DNA of 64,000 nt from Janthinobacterium lividum. Lineage in GTDB: Bacteria > Pseudomonadota > Gammaproteobacteria > Burkholderiales > Burkholderiaceae_D. Below, piece after piece: positions 51,474 through 59,819 of the stretch (the first letter of the stretch is position 1; each line of letters begins with the position of its first letter). The notes under the pieces were generated by a model. The model was given only the letters and a program-made list of their open reading frames with translations, did not search any database and was not told the origin of the DNA. The position numbers and the translations under genes are program-made. Location of the stretch: assembly GCF_011601275.1 (NCBI RefSeq), contig NZ_JAAOLY010000012.1, positions 1 through 64,000 on the forward strand, given 5' to 3'.

Positions 51474-52691
51474 ATGTCCGCCACGACCTCGCCAGGCAAA
51501 GGCAAGCAGGATGGTCCTGCGGCAGCAGCCGCGCCCGACCTGGCCCAGCCTTGGTATGGGCTGTTCTCGCGCGGCGCGCGCGACTGGCTGCGCCACAACC
51601 AGAAAGTGCGCGACGCCGTGCAGGCCCACTTGCCCGAGCTGATCGCCACGCCTGACCTGATCGGCGGGCCGCAGCAGCGCACGGTACAAGTACCCATGCG
51701 TCTGCTCGAACATGCGCGTTTCCGTCTGGCGCCCGCGCGCAACAGCATGGGCGCGGGCCAGGGAGACGGCCAGCCCGGCGATATCCTGCGCGCGGCCGAC
51801 CCTGCCGCCACGGGCGGGGTTAGAACGCAAGGCGAAGGCGGCGATGGCGAGGGAGCCGTGCGCTTGCTGCTGGAGTTTCCCATCGACGACATTCTCGACT
51901 GGCTGTGGGACGCCTTCGAGCTGCCGCACCTGAAGCCCCGCCACGTAGGGCCGATTGACGAGGTACAGCTCGTGCGTAGCGGACTGGACCGTCATGGCGC
52001 CCGGTCGCGCCTGGACCGCCGGCGCACCGTCAAGGAAGCGATCAAGCGGCGCGCGCTGCAAACGCAGCCCGTGCCCTTCACCAATGAGGACTTGCGTTAC
52101 CGCCAGGTCCTGCCACAGCCCCGACCCAGCACGAACGCCGTCGTGTTTTTCGTGCTGGACGTGTCGGCCAGCATGGCGCAGGCCGAGCGCAAACTGGCCA
52201 AATCCTTCTTTTTCTTTGCCTTGCAGGGCTTGCGCCGCAGGTATGCGCGCGTGGAAACACGTTTTATTGCCCATACGACGCGGGCCTGGGAGTTTTCCGA
52301 AGCCGAGTTCTTCCAAGTCAACGGCATGGGCGGCACCATGGTGTCCACCGCCTTTCGCCTGAGTCGCGAACTACTGCAGGAACACTATGCGCCGGGCCGC
52401 TACAACGCCTACCTGTTCTATGCCTCCGATGGCGAGAATTTCAGCGAAGACCGGGCGGCGGCCAGCCTGGCACTCGGTGAACTGGCCGCCCTGCTCAACT
52501 ACATGGGCTATGTGGAAACCGTGCCCGGCGTGCCGCGCAGCCTGGAAACGGAAATGCACAGCCTGTGCGCCGAGCAGGAACGCCGGGGCTTGCCCCTGCA
52601 CAGCAGCATCCTGAGCAGGAATGACGATATCTGGGCGGCGATCCGCACTTTTTTCCAGCACGAAGCGGCCGATACGGAGGACGCGGCATGA
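51474..52691 (+). CDS. yhbH: YhbH/YeaH family protein (DUF444, vWA-like)
   Basis: A 405-residue DUF444 protein. A C-terminal von Willebrand A-like domain carries a MIDAS-type sequence FFVLDVSASMAQAE (about 223-236) and later SDGENFSED near 325. The N-terminal half has the basic RRRTVKEAIKRRAL segment. It works with PrkA and SpoVR-type proteins in a stress response; the molecular role is unknown. The start follows PrkA's stop by 2 bp and its stop overlaps the SpoVR start as ATGA. Confidence 0.88.
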   Translation: MSATTSPGKGKQDGPAAAAAPDLAQPWYGLFSRGARDWLRHNQKVRDAVQAHLPELIATPDLIGGPQQRTVQVPMRLLEHARFRLAPARNSMGAGQGDGQPGDILRAADPAATGGVRTQGEGGDGEGAVRLLLEFPIDDILDWLWDAFELPHLKPRHVGPIDEVQLVRSGLDRHGARSRLDRRRTVKEAIKRRALQTQPVPFTNEDLRYRQVLPQPRPSTNAVVFFVLDVSASMAQAERKLAKSFFFFALQGLRRRYARVETRFIAHTTRAWEFSEAEFFQVNGMGGTMVSTAFRLSRELLQEHYAPGRYNAYLFYASDGENFSEDRAAASLALGELAALLNYMGYVETVPGVPRSLETEMHSLCAEQERRGLPLHSSILSRNDDIWAAIRTFFQHEAADTEDAA

Positions 52692-54196
52692 CGCGGCATG
52701 ACGCTCAGCATCATGGCGGCACGGCAAACATAGCCGGCCTGGACGCCTACGCGGCGCGCATCGAAGCGCTGGCGCGGACACTGGGGCTGGAATTTGCCCC
52801 CGTCGAGTTCGAGCTGGTGCCGGACAGCTTCATGGCCGAGATCGCTATCTATGGCTTGCCCGTGCGCATGCGCCACTGGTCGTTCGGCGTGCGCTACATC
52901 CACCAGCTCGTGCATCAAAAGATGGGCAACTCGCATATGTTCGAAGTCATGTTTCCCGGCGACCCATGCCATGCCTACATGGCCGAGCACAATTCTGTGG
53001 CGGAAAACACCCTCGTCACAGCGCACGTGCTGGGCCACGCCGACTTTGCCAGCCGCAATGCCCTGTTCCTGCGTTTCGGCGCCATGGCGGGCCAGCACAT
53101 CCTGGAACAAAGCGCGGCGCGGGCGCAGCGTCTCGAACTGGCGTTGCAACGCCATGGGCAAGAGCAGGTGGAAGCCGTGCTCGACGCGGCACTGTCGCTC
53201 GAGCAGCACGTGGACGTGCACGCCGAACTGCACCGGCCGCCGTATGCGGCGGCGGCGCCAGCCGGCGTGGCCGGCACGCAAGACAGACCCGGCGCGGAAG
53301 ATCCTTTTGCACAACGCTACCGGCGCCTGCCCGGCGAAGCGGCGGCGCTGGCGGCGCACGAGGCGGCCCGGGCAAGGCTGGCGCAGCGCCCGCTCCTGCC
53401 GCCGCAGCCCGAATACGATTTACTCTGGTTTATCGCACAACATGGGCCGGAACTGGCGGACTGGGAACGCGACATTTTCCTGGCTGTGCGCGAAGAGTCG
53501 TTTTACTTTTATCCCGTGTACGCCTGCCAGATCATGAACGAAGGCTGGGCCTCGTACTGGCATGCACGGCTGCTGCGCGAAGCCGACTTCCTGCCGCCGG
53601 CCTTGTACCTGTCCGCCATCAAGTCCCATTCGGACGTGGTGCGCCCTTACGCGGGCGAGCACCAGCAGGCGCTGGCCGTCAATCCCTATCATTTGGGATT
53701 TTGCATGTGGGAACACATCATCGAGCGTGAAGGACTGGCGCGGGCGCGCCAGATTTGCCGTGACGATGACGACTGCAGTTTCATACGCAATTATCTGGAC
53801 GGCGAACTGGCTGACCGCCTGGGCCTGTTCGTGCATGAAAGCCACCGCGATGGCGAAACGCGCCTGGCCACCCGCGACTTGGCGGCCATCCGCGAAGCCA
53901 TCCTGGCGCCCAAATACAACTATGGCGCGCCGTGCATCGCCGTCACGCTGCTCAACGACGACGGCAGCCTGGTGCTTCGCCACGATCACCAGCGTGATGG
54001 GCGCGGCCTCGACCTGGAACGGGCGGAACAGGTGCTGGCGTACATCGCCCGCATCTGGCGCCGCCCCGTGACCCTGCATACGGCCGATTTCCGCGGCACG
54101 CCCCGGGTTCTCCGCAGCAAGACCGATGGTGTACCGGAGCCGCCCGCGCCGACAGCGTCATCAACAACGCCGACAGCGCCGCCCATGCAACGCTAA
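52688..54196 (+). CDS. spoVR: SpoVR family protein (YcgB-like)
   Basis: A 502-residue SpoVR-family protein, showing MFEVMFPGDPCHAYMAEHNS, VYACQIMNEGWASYWHARLL (about 277-296) and NPYHLGFCMWEHIIERE near 334. In Bacillus SpoVR affects the spore cortex; in E. coli YcgB belongs to the stationary-phase regulon. It is not sporulation-specific in proteobacteria. The ATG overlaps the yhbH stop as ATGA. A tandem GACGCGGCAT repeat at the junction gives an alternative ATG at 52698. The C-terminus has a low-complexity Pro/Thr tail. Confidence 0.9.
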   Translation: MTRHDAQHHGGTANIAGLDAYAARIEALARTLGLEFAPVEFELVPDSFMAEIAIYGLPVRMRHWSFGVRYIHQLVHQKMGNSHMFEVMFPGDPCHAYMAEHNSVAENTLVTAHVLGHADFASRNALFLRFGAMAGQHILEQSAARAQRLELALQRHGQEQVEAVLDAALSLEQHVDVHAELHRPPYAAAAPAGVAGTQDRPGAEDPFAQRYRRLPGEAAALAAHEAARARLAQRPLLPPQPEYDLLWFIAQHGPELADWERDIFLAVREESFYFYPVYACQIMNEGWASYWHARLLREADFLPPALYLSAIKSHSDVVRPYAGEHQQALAVNPYHLGFCMWEHIIEREGLARARQICRDDDDCSFIRNYLDGELADRLGLFVHESHRDGETRLATRDLAAIREAILAPKYNYGAPCIAVTLLNDDGSLVLRHDHQRDGRGLDLERAEQVLAYIARIWRRPVTLHTADFRGTPRVLRSKTDGVPEPPAPTASSTTPTAPPMQR

Positions 54197-54266
54197 AGGC
54201 CGCCGATCGGACGAATATCGGAATGTACCTGGCCAGCTTGTGCCTCCGACCTGGCGGGCCAGTTTC

Positions 54267-55487
54267 TCATGCACGGCCCGCCTGCGCCACATACCAGGCG
54301 ATGGTCTGCAGCAAGCCTTGCGCCAGATTGTGCGTGGGGACATAGCCGAGCAGGCGGCCCGCCTTGGCGATGTCCGCCTGCGAATGGCGCACGTCCCCGG
54401 CGCGAAACTCGCCGTAGTGCGGTGCCTGCGGCACGTGCTGCGGGCGGACGGCAAGCAGCATCTGCTGCATGGTGGCGTGCAATTGGGTCAGGCTGGTGCT
54501 GGCGTTGACGGCCACGTTGTAGACCTGGTTGACGGCGGCCGGGTCGGTGCGCGTGGCGGCGAGGATATTGGCTTGCACGGCATTGTGCACGAAGCAGAAG
54601 TCGCGGCTGGTGGCGCCGTCGCCATGGATGCGCACGGCCTGATTGTCCAGCATGGCGGCGATCCAGCGGGGAATGACGGCCGCGTAGGCCCCCAGCGGGT
54701 CCTGGCGCGGACCGAAGACATTGAAGTAGCGCAAGCCCACCGTCTGCATGGCGTAGCAGCGCGCGTACACCTGCGCGTACAGTTCGTTGACGTATTTGCT
54801 CAGAGCATACGGCGACAGGGGCGCGCCGATGTGCTGTTCCACTTTCGGCAAGGCCGGATGGTCGCCATACGTGGCGCTGGACGCGGCATACACGAAGCGC
54901 CGCACGCCCGCCTCGCGTGCGGCGGCTAGCATGTTCAGGAAGCCGCTGACATTGACGGCGTGGCACAGCAGCGGGTCTTCCAGCGAACGCGAGACGGAAC
55001 CGAGCGCCGCCTGGTGCAGCACGTAGTCGACAGCGCCGCCCGTATCGGCCCGGCCGCGCCCGGCCAAGCTGCCGCCAGCGCCACTGGCACCATCGGCCGC
55101 ATCTGTTCCGCCGTCCGCCTCGCCATCGCCACCGCTGGCGGCCTGTACCGGCGCGCCGCACGCGCGCACGCACGCCGGCAGGTCGCGGATATCGCCTTCA
55201 ATGAAGGTGAAGCGGCGCCACGCCTGCTCGCCCACGCTGGCGCGCACCTGTTCCAGATTGTGGCGATGGCCCGTCATGAAGTTGTCGAGGCCGCGCACTT
55301 CCTGTCCAAGTTGCAGCAGGGTTTCCAACAGGTGCGAACCGATGAAGCCAGCCACGCCCGTCACCAGCCAGCGGCGCGGCGTTTGCACCAGTTGCGCACA
55401 GGCTTGCGCGTACGCGCCTGCAGCCGGGCCGCCAGCGGGGGCGCCTTGCGCCGCGTTTGCGGCCCGTTCGAAGGCATCGACCGCCAT
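54267..55487 (-). CDS. UDP-GlcNAc C4-epimerase (WbpP/TviC type) with low-complexity insert
   Basis: A 406-residue extended SDR. After an unusual ~38-residue N-terminal extension comes the Rossmann motif [14 protein letters not shown] (about 43-56). The catalytic Ser is in YAASSATYG and the YxxxK is in [20 protein letters not shown] and the [14 protein letters not shown] block match WbpP/TviC enzymes, which interconvert UDP-GlcNAc/UDP-GalNAc or their uronates. A Gly/Ala/Asp-rich insert of about 45 residues lies between [12 protein letters not shown] and VDYVLHQAA. The start at 55487 overlaps the dehydrogenase stop by one base (TGATG). Part of an exopolysaccharide locus. Confidence 0.86.
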   Translation of the reverse strand: MAVDAFERAANAAQGAPAGGPAAGAYAQACAQLVQTPRRWLVTGVAGFIGSHLLETLLQLGQEVRGLDNFMTGHRHNLEQVRASVGEQAWRRFTFIEGDIRDLPACVRACGAPVQAASGGDGEADGGTDAADGASGAGGSLAGRGRADTGGAVDYVLHQAALGSVSRSLEDPLLCHAVNVSGFLNMLAAAREAGVRRFVYAASSATYGDHPALPKVEQHIGAPLSPYALSKYVNELYAQVYARCYAMQTVGLRYFNVFGPRQDPLGAYAAVIPRWIAAMLDNQAVRIHGDGATSRDFCFVHNAVQANILAATRTDPAAVNQVYNVAVNASTSLTQLHATMQQMLLAVRPQHVPQAPHYGEFRAGDVRHSQADIAKAGRLLGYVPTHNLAQGLLQTIAWYVAQAGRA

Positions 55488-56779
55488 CACAGCCGCCACA
55501 CGTGCAAGCCGCCATCCTCCAGCGGACGGGGGTCGAAATGCGATTTGATGTCGATGAAGCAGCCATTTTCCAGCACCTTGGCCTGGAAGTCGGCCAGCGG
55601 GCGGGCCAGCAGTGCCTGGTGCGAGACGGCGCTGATGAGGGCCTCGGCCCGCGGCAGCTGTTCCCAGCTTTCCAAGGTCAAACCGTATTCTTCCAGCGCT
55701 TCGCGGCCATCGGCGACGGGGTCGTGCACGTGCACCTGCACGCCGTATGATTGCAGTTCATGGATCATGTCGACCACTTTCGAGTTGCGCAGGTCCGGGC
55801 AGTTTTCCTTGAAGGTCAGGCCCAGCACGTTGACGTGCGCCCCTTTCAATTTGAAGCCGGCGCGCACCATTTCCTTGATGGTCTTTTCCGCCACGAACTT
55901 GGCCATGCCGTCGTTGATGCGGCGCCCGGCCAGGATCACGTGCGGGTGGTAACCGAGCATTTCCGCCTTGTGCGTCAAATAGTATGGATCGACGCCGATG
56001 CAGTGGCCGCCCACGAGGCCGGGACGAAATGGTAAAAAATTCCATTTCGTGCCGGCCGCCTGCAGCACTTCCAGGGTGTCGATGCCGATGCGGTCGAAGA
56101 TGATGGCCAGCTCGTTCATCAGCGCGATGTTCAGGTCGCGCTGCGTGTTTTCGATGACCTTGGCCGCTTCGGCCACCTTGATGCTCGACGCCCGGTGCAC
56201 GCCCGCCTCGACCACGCCCTCGTACAAGGCGGCCACCTTGTCCAGTGTCGTGGCATCATCGCCCGAGACCACCTTGCGGATGCTGTGCAAGGTATGGTCC
56301 TTGTCGCCGGGGTTGATGCGCTCGGGCGAAAAGCCCACATGAAAGTCTTCCTTCCAGCGCAGGCCCGAATGCTGTTCGAGGATGGGGATGCAGATCTCTT
56401 CGGTGGCGCCCGGATAGACGGTCGATTCGTAGATGACGATGGCACCGCGCCGCATGTGGCGGCCGACGGCCGCGCTGGCGCCGGCCAGGGCCGAAAAGTC
56501 GGGATTGTGCGCGCTGTCGACGGGCGTGGGCACGGCCACGACGATGAAATCGGCCAGTTGCAGCTCGGCCGGGTCGCAGCCGACGCTTAGCCATTGCGCC
56601 GCCAGCAACTGTTCATGGCTGACTTCGCCCGTCGGGTCGATGTGGCGCCGGTAGCTTTCCACCTTGCGCGCCGACAAGTCAAAGCCGATCGTGCGCTGGC
56701 GTGTGCCAAACGCCACGGCCAGCTGCAAGCCCACGTAACCGAGACCCACCACCGCCACCACGCCCGCCTTGCTATTCAT
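55487..56779 (-). CDS. tviB: UDP-N-acetylglucosamine 6-dehydrogenase (TviB/WbpO type)
   Basis: A 430-residue UDP-sugar dehydrogenase: NAD motif [17 protein letters not shown] (about 8-24), [12 protein letters not shown] (about 88), [12 protein letters not shown] (about 122), catalytic Cys in [16 protein letters not shown] (about 265) and [16 protein letters not shown] near 325. It oxidises UDP-GlcNAc (or GalNAc) to the uronic acid for capsule/exopolysaccharide. The start at 56779 follows GGAGAGCAAT; an ATG at 56791 is less suited. It is divergent from prsT with 253 bp between starts, in which no clear promoter motif was assigned. Confidence 0.88.
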   Translation of the reverse strand: MNSKAGVVAVVGLGYVGLQLAVAFGTRQRTIGFDLSARKVESYRRHIDPTGEVSHEQLLAAQWLSVGCDPAELQLADFIVVAVPTPVDSAHNPDFSALAGASAAVGRHMRRGAIVIYESTVYPGATEEICIPILEQHSGLRWKEDFHVGFSPERINPGDKDHTLHSIRKVVSGDDATTLDKVAALYEGVVEAGVHRASSIKVAEAAKVIENTQRDLNIALMNELAIIFDRIGIDTLEVLQAAGTKWNFLPFRPGLVGGHCIGVDPYYLTHKAEMLGYHPHVILAGRRINDGMAKFVAEKTIKEMVRAGFKLKGAHVNVLGLTFKENCPDLRNSKVVDMIHELQSYGVQVHVHDPVADGREALEEYGLTLESWEQLPRAEALISAVSHQALLARPLADFQAKVLENGCFIDIKSHFDPRPLEDGGLHVWRL

Positions 56780-57032
56780 ATTGCTCTCCATATGCATGTG
56801 CTCCGAATGGTTGCGGCCTGCGCATCGCCGTCCGGGAAATTCTACGGTTGCCGGTTTGTCCATTCTTGAGCGAGAACAAGAAAACCGGGGCGCCGGCAAG
56901 CATGCGCGCGGACAATCGGCGGCTTGTTGAGCGCAATCAAGGAGACCGGCTGCCATCTTTTTAAGCTAGGCCATGCCCACCGCCCATCGCGAATCGGCTA
57001 ATCATCCACGCACGCCGCTACCGGAGATTTCC

Positions 57033-59816
57033 ATGGCCCTTTCCCTGCCCCGTCCTTTCCCTGGCCTGCCGGCCGCCGCGCTGTGCTGTGCCCTGCTGCT
57101 GCCCCTGCTGACGGCTTGCCACGGCACGCAGAGCAGCGAAAACCTGCTGGCCGACGCGCAGCAGTACCGGCAGAAAGGCGAAGCGCGGGCCGCCATCATC
57201 CAGTTGAAGAACCTGCTGCAAAAGGAACCGGACAATGCGGCCGCGCGCTTGCTGCTGGGCAGCATCTATATCGACACGGGTGAAGCGCTGTCGGCCGAGA
57301 AAGAATTGCGCAAGGCAAAATCGCTGGGCCTGGCGCCGCAGCAAGTGATGCCACTGCTGGGCAAGGCCTGGCTGATGCTGGGCCAGTTCGACAAGGTGCT
57401 GGCCGAGATCGCCGACGACGCGGCGCAGCCCGCCAGCGTGCTGGCCCTGCGCGGCGACGCCTTGCTGGCCCTGGGCCGGCAGGACGAGGCGCACGCCCTG
57501 TTTGCGCGCCTGCTGGAAGCCCATCCCGACCAGGTCGAGGCCTTGCTGGGACTGGCGCGGCTGTCGGCGCTGGACCAGCAGGTACCGGCGGCCGAACTAC
57601 TGCTGGCGCAAGCCCTGAAAAGCGCGCCCGCCAACCTCGACGCCTTGCGCCTGCAGGGCGACTTGCTGCGCCTGCAAGGCAAGAACGGCGCGGCGCGGCT
57701 AGCCTATTTGCAAATCCTCAAGATCAAACCGGACAATACCCAGGCGCACATCGACTTGGCCAACCTCGACATCGTGGACAACCGCTACACGGAAGCGACG
57801 GCCCAGCTGGCCACGGCGCGCAAGTCGGCGCCCAACAGCCTGGGCCTGCTGCAGGCGCAGGCCTTGCTCGATTTTCGCCAGGGCAAGAACAAGGCGGCCT
57901 TGCAGGGCTTGCAGCTGGTGCTCAAGGCGGCGCCCGATCACATGCCGTCCATCCTGCTGGCCGGCGCCGTGCAACTGGCGCTCGGTTCGCCGCAACTGGC
58001 AGAAAGCTATCTGCGGCGCTTCCTGGCCGTGTATCCCCAGCACCTGTACGCCGTCAAGATGATGGCCTCGATCGAACTGATGCGCGGCAAGACCGACGCC
58101 GCCATCGACTTGCTGCGCCCGATGCTGGCCGCCTTCCCCGACGACGTGGAATTGCTGTCGCTGGCCGGCGAAGCCCACTTGCGCGCGCGCCAGTACGACA
58201 AGGCGACGGCGTATTTCGAAAAAGCCAGCACTCTGGCACCGGACACGGCCAGACTGCATGCGGCCTTGGGCATCAGCCGCCTGGGCATGGGCGAGAACAG
58301 CCGCGCCATCAATGAACTGGAACGCGCCAGCATGCTCGACAAGAGCACGCCACAGGCGGGCACCATGCTGGTGATGACCTTGCTGCGCAACAAGCAGAAC
58401 GACAAGGCCCTGGCCAGCGTCAAGATGATGGAACAGCAGCAGAAAGGCACGAATCCCCTGCTGCTGAACCTGAAAGGCGGCGTCTACCTGGCCCTGCGCG
58501 ATCTGCCCGCCGCACGCGCCAGTTTCGAGCAAGCATTGAGCATGGACCCCGTATACTTGCCCGCCCTGAACAATCTGGCGCAGATCGATCTGGCCGAGAA
58601 AAAGCCGGAGCAGGCGAAACAGCGCTTCGAGAGGGCGCTGGCGAAGGCGCCAAAAAATGCCGATCTGTGCGCGGCGCTGGCCAAGCTGGCCGCATCGCAG
58701 GGCAAGACGGACGAGGCGCGGCGCTGGCTCGAGCGGGGCCACCGCGACAATCCCGACGCCGTCGCGCCGGCCCTGCTATTAAGTAATTTTTACCTGAAGA
58801 CGGGGGCGCCCGACAAGGCGCTGGAACTGGCGCGCACCTTGCAGACGGGCCATCCGGGCGACGCCGATGCCCTGGCCCTGCGCGCCCAGGTCGAGTACAG
58901 CGCCGGCCAGGCGCCGGCCGCGCTCGACAGCTACAACAAGCTGGCCAGCCTGCAAACGACGTCCGCACCCTTGCAGATGCGCATCGCCAGCCTGCACCTG
59001 GCGCTGGGCGACCATCATAACGCGCTGCAAGCCGTCAAGCGGGCGCAGGCGCTTGACCCCGCCCTGCTCGAAGCGCGCGTGGTCGAAGTGGCCCTGCTGT
59101 TGAACCTGAACCGCCAGCGCGAGGCGCTGGCCGTGGCGCGGCAAGTGCAGGAACAGCAGCCGAAGCTGGCGGCCGGCTACAAGCTCGAAGGCGACGTGCT
59201 GATGGAGCAAAAGCTGCCGCAGCAAGCCGTCAAGCTGTACCAGCACGCGTTCGACATCAGCCCCATCGGCCCCTTGCAGGTGCAGCTGTACCGCGCCTTG
59301 CAGGCCTCGGGCCAGACGCGCGAAGCCGATGCCCGCATGGCCAGCTGGCTTAAGGAGCATCCGGAAGACTTGCCGACGCGCACGTACCTGGCGGGCACTT
59401 ACCTGGCGGCCAAGCAATACCGCCCCGCCATCGAGCACTTCCAGTATGTCGTCGCCAAGGACACGGGCAACGTGGTGGCGCTGAATGACCTGGCCTGGGC
59501 GTATCAGCAGGAAAAAGATCCGCGCGCACAGGCCACGGCCGAGCAGGCGCTCAAGCTGGCGCCCGACAATCCCGCCGTGCTCGACACCCTGGGCTGGATC
59601 GTGCTGCAGCAAGGCGACGTCAAGCGCGCCACGGCCCTGCTGCGCCAGGCGGCGGGACTGGCGCCGACCTCGCCCGAAGTGCAGTACCACCTGGGCGCGG
59701 CCCTGGCGAAATCAGGTGACAAGGGCGGCGCACGCAAGCAACTGGAACAACTGCTTGCCGCCAACAAGGATTTTCCACAGCGGGCCGAGGCGCAAGCCTT
59801 GCTGACCCAGCTGTAA
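57033..59816 (+). CDS. prsT: XrtA/PEP-CTERM system TPR-repeat lipoprotein PrsT
   Basis: A 927-residue lipoprotein: lipobox LLTAC (Cys at about 29), then about 20 tetratricopeptide repeats to the C-terminus (for example AAARLLLGSIYIDTGEALSA and NPAVLDTLGWIVLQQGDVKR). Length and repeat layout match the PrsT proteins encoded with exosortase/PEP-CTERM exopolysaccharide loci. They are thought to organise polymer export in the periplasm. CGGAGA precedes ATG 57033. It is first of three tightly packed genes. No exosortase gene is in this window, so the rest of the locus should lie to the right or elsewhere. Confidence 0.87.
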   Translation: MALSLPRPFPGLPAAALCCALLLPLLTACHGTQSSENLLADAQQYRQKGEARAAIIQLKNLLQKEPDNAAARLLLGSIYIDTGEALSAEKELRKAKSLGLAPQQVMPLLGKAWLMLGQFDKVLAEIADDAAQPASVLALRGDALLALGRQDEAHALFARLLEAHPDQVEALLGLARLSALDQQVPAAELLLAQALKSAPANLDALRLQGDLLRLQGKNGAARLAYLQILKIKPDNTQAHIDLANLDIVDNRYTEATAQLATARKSAPNSLGLLQAQALLDFRQGKNKAALQGLQLVLKAAPDHMPSILLAGAVQLALGSPQLAESYLRRFLAVYPQHLYAVKMMASIELMRGKTDAAIDLLRPMLAAFPDDVELLSLAGEAHLRARQYDKATAYFEKASTLAPDTARLHAALGISRLGMGENSRAINELERASMLDKSTPQAGTMLVMTLLRNKQNDKALASVKMMEQQQKGTNPLLLNLKGGVYLALRDLPAARASFEQALSMDPVYLPALNNLAQIDLAEKKPEQAKQRFERALAKAPKNADLCAALAKLAASQGKTDEARRWLERGHRDNPDAVAPALLLSNFYLKTGAPDKALELARTLQTGHPGDADALALRAQVEYSAGQAPAALDSYNKLASLQTTSAPLQMRIASLHLALGDHHNALQAVKRAQALDPALLEARVVEVALLLNLNRQREALAVARQVQEQQPKLAAGYKLEGDVLMEQKLPQQAVKLYQHAFDISPIGPLQVQLYRALQASGQTREADARMASWLKEHPEDLPTRTYLAGTYLAAKQYRPAIEHFQYVVAKDTGNVVALNDLAWAYQQEKDPRAQATAEQALKLAPDNPAVLDTLGWIVLQQGDVKRATALLRQAAGLAPTSPEVQYHLGAALAKSGDKGGARKQLEQLLAANKDFPQRAEAQALLTQL

Positions 59817-59819
59817 GCC

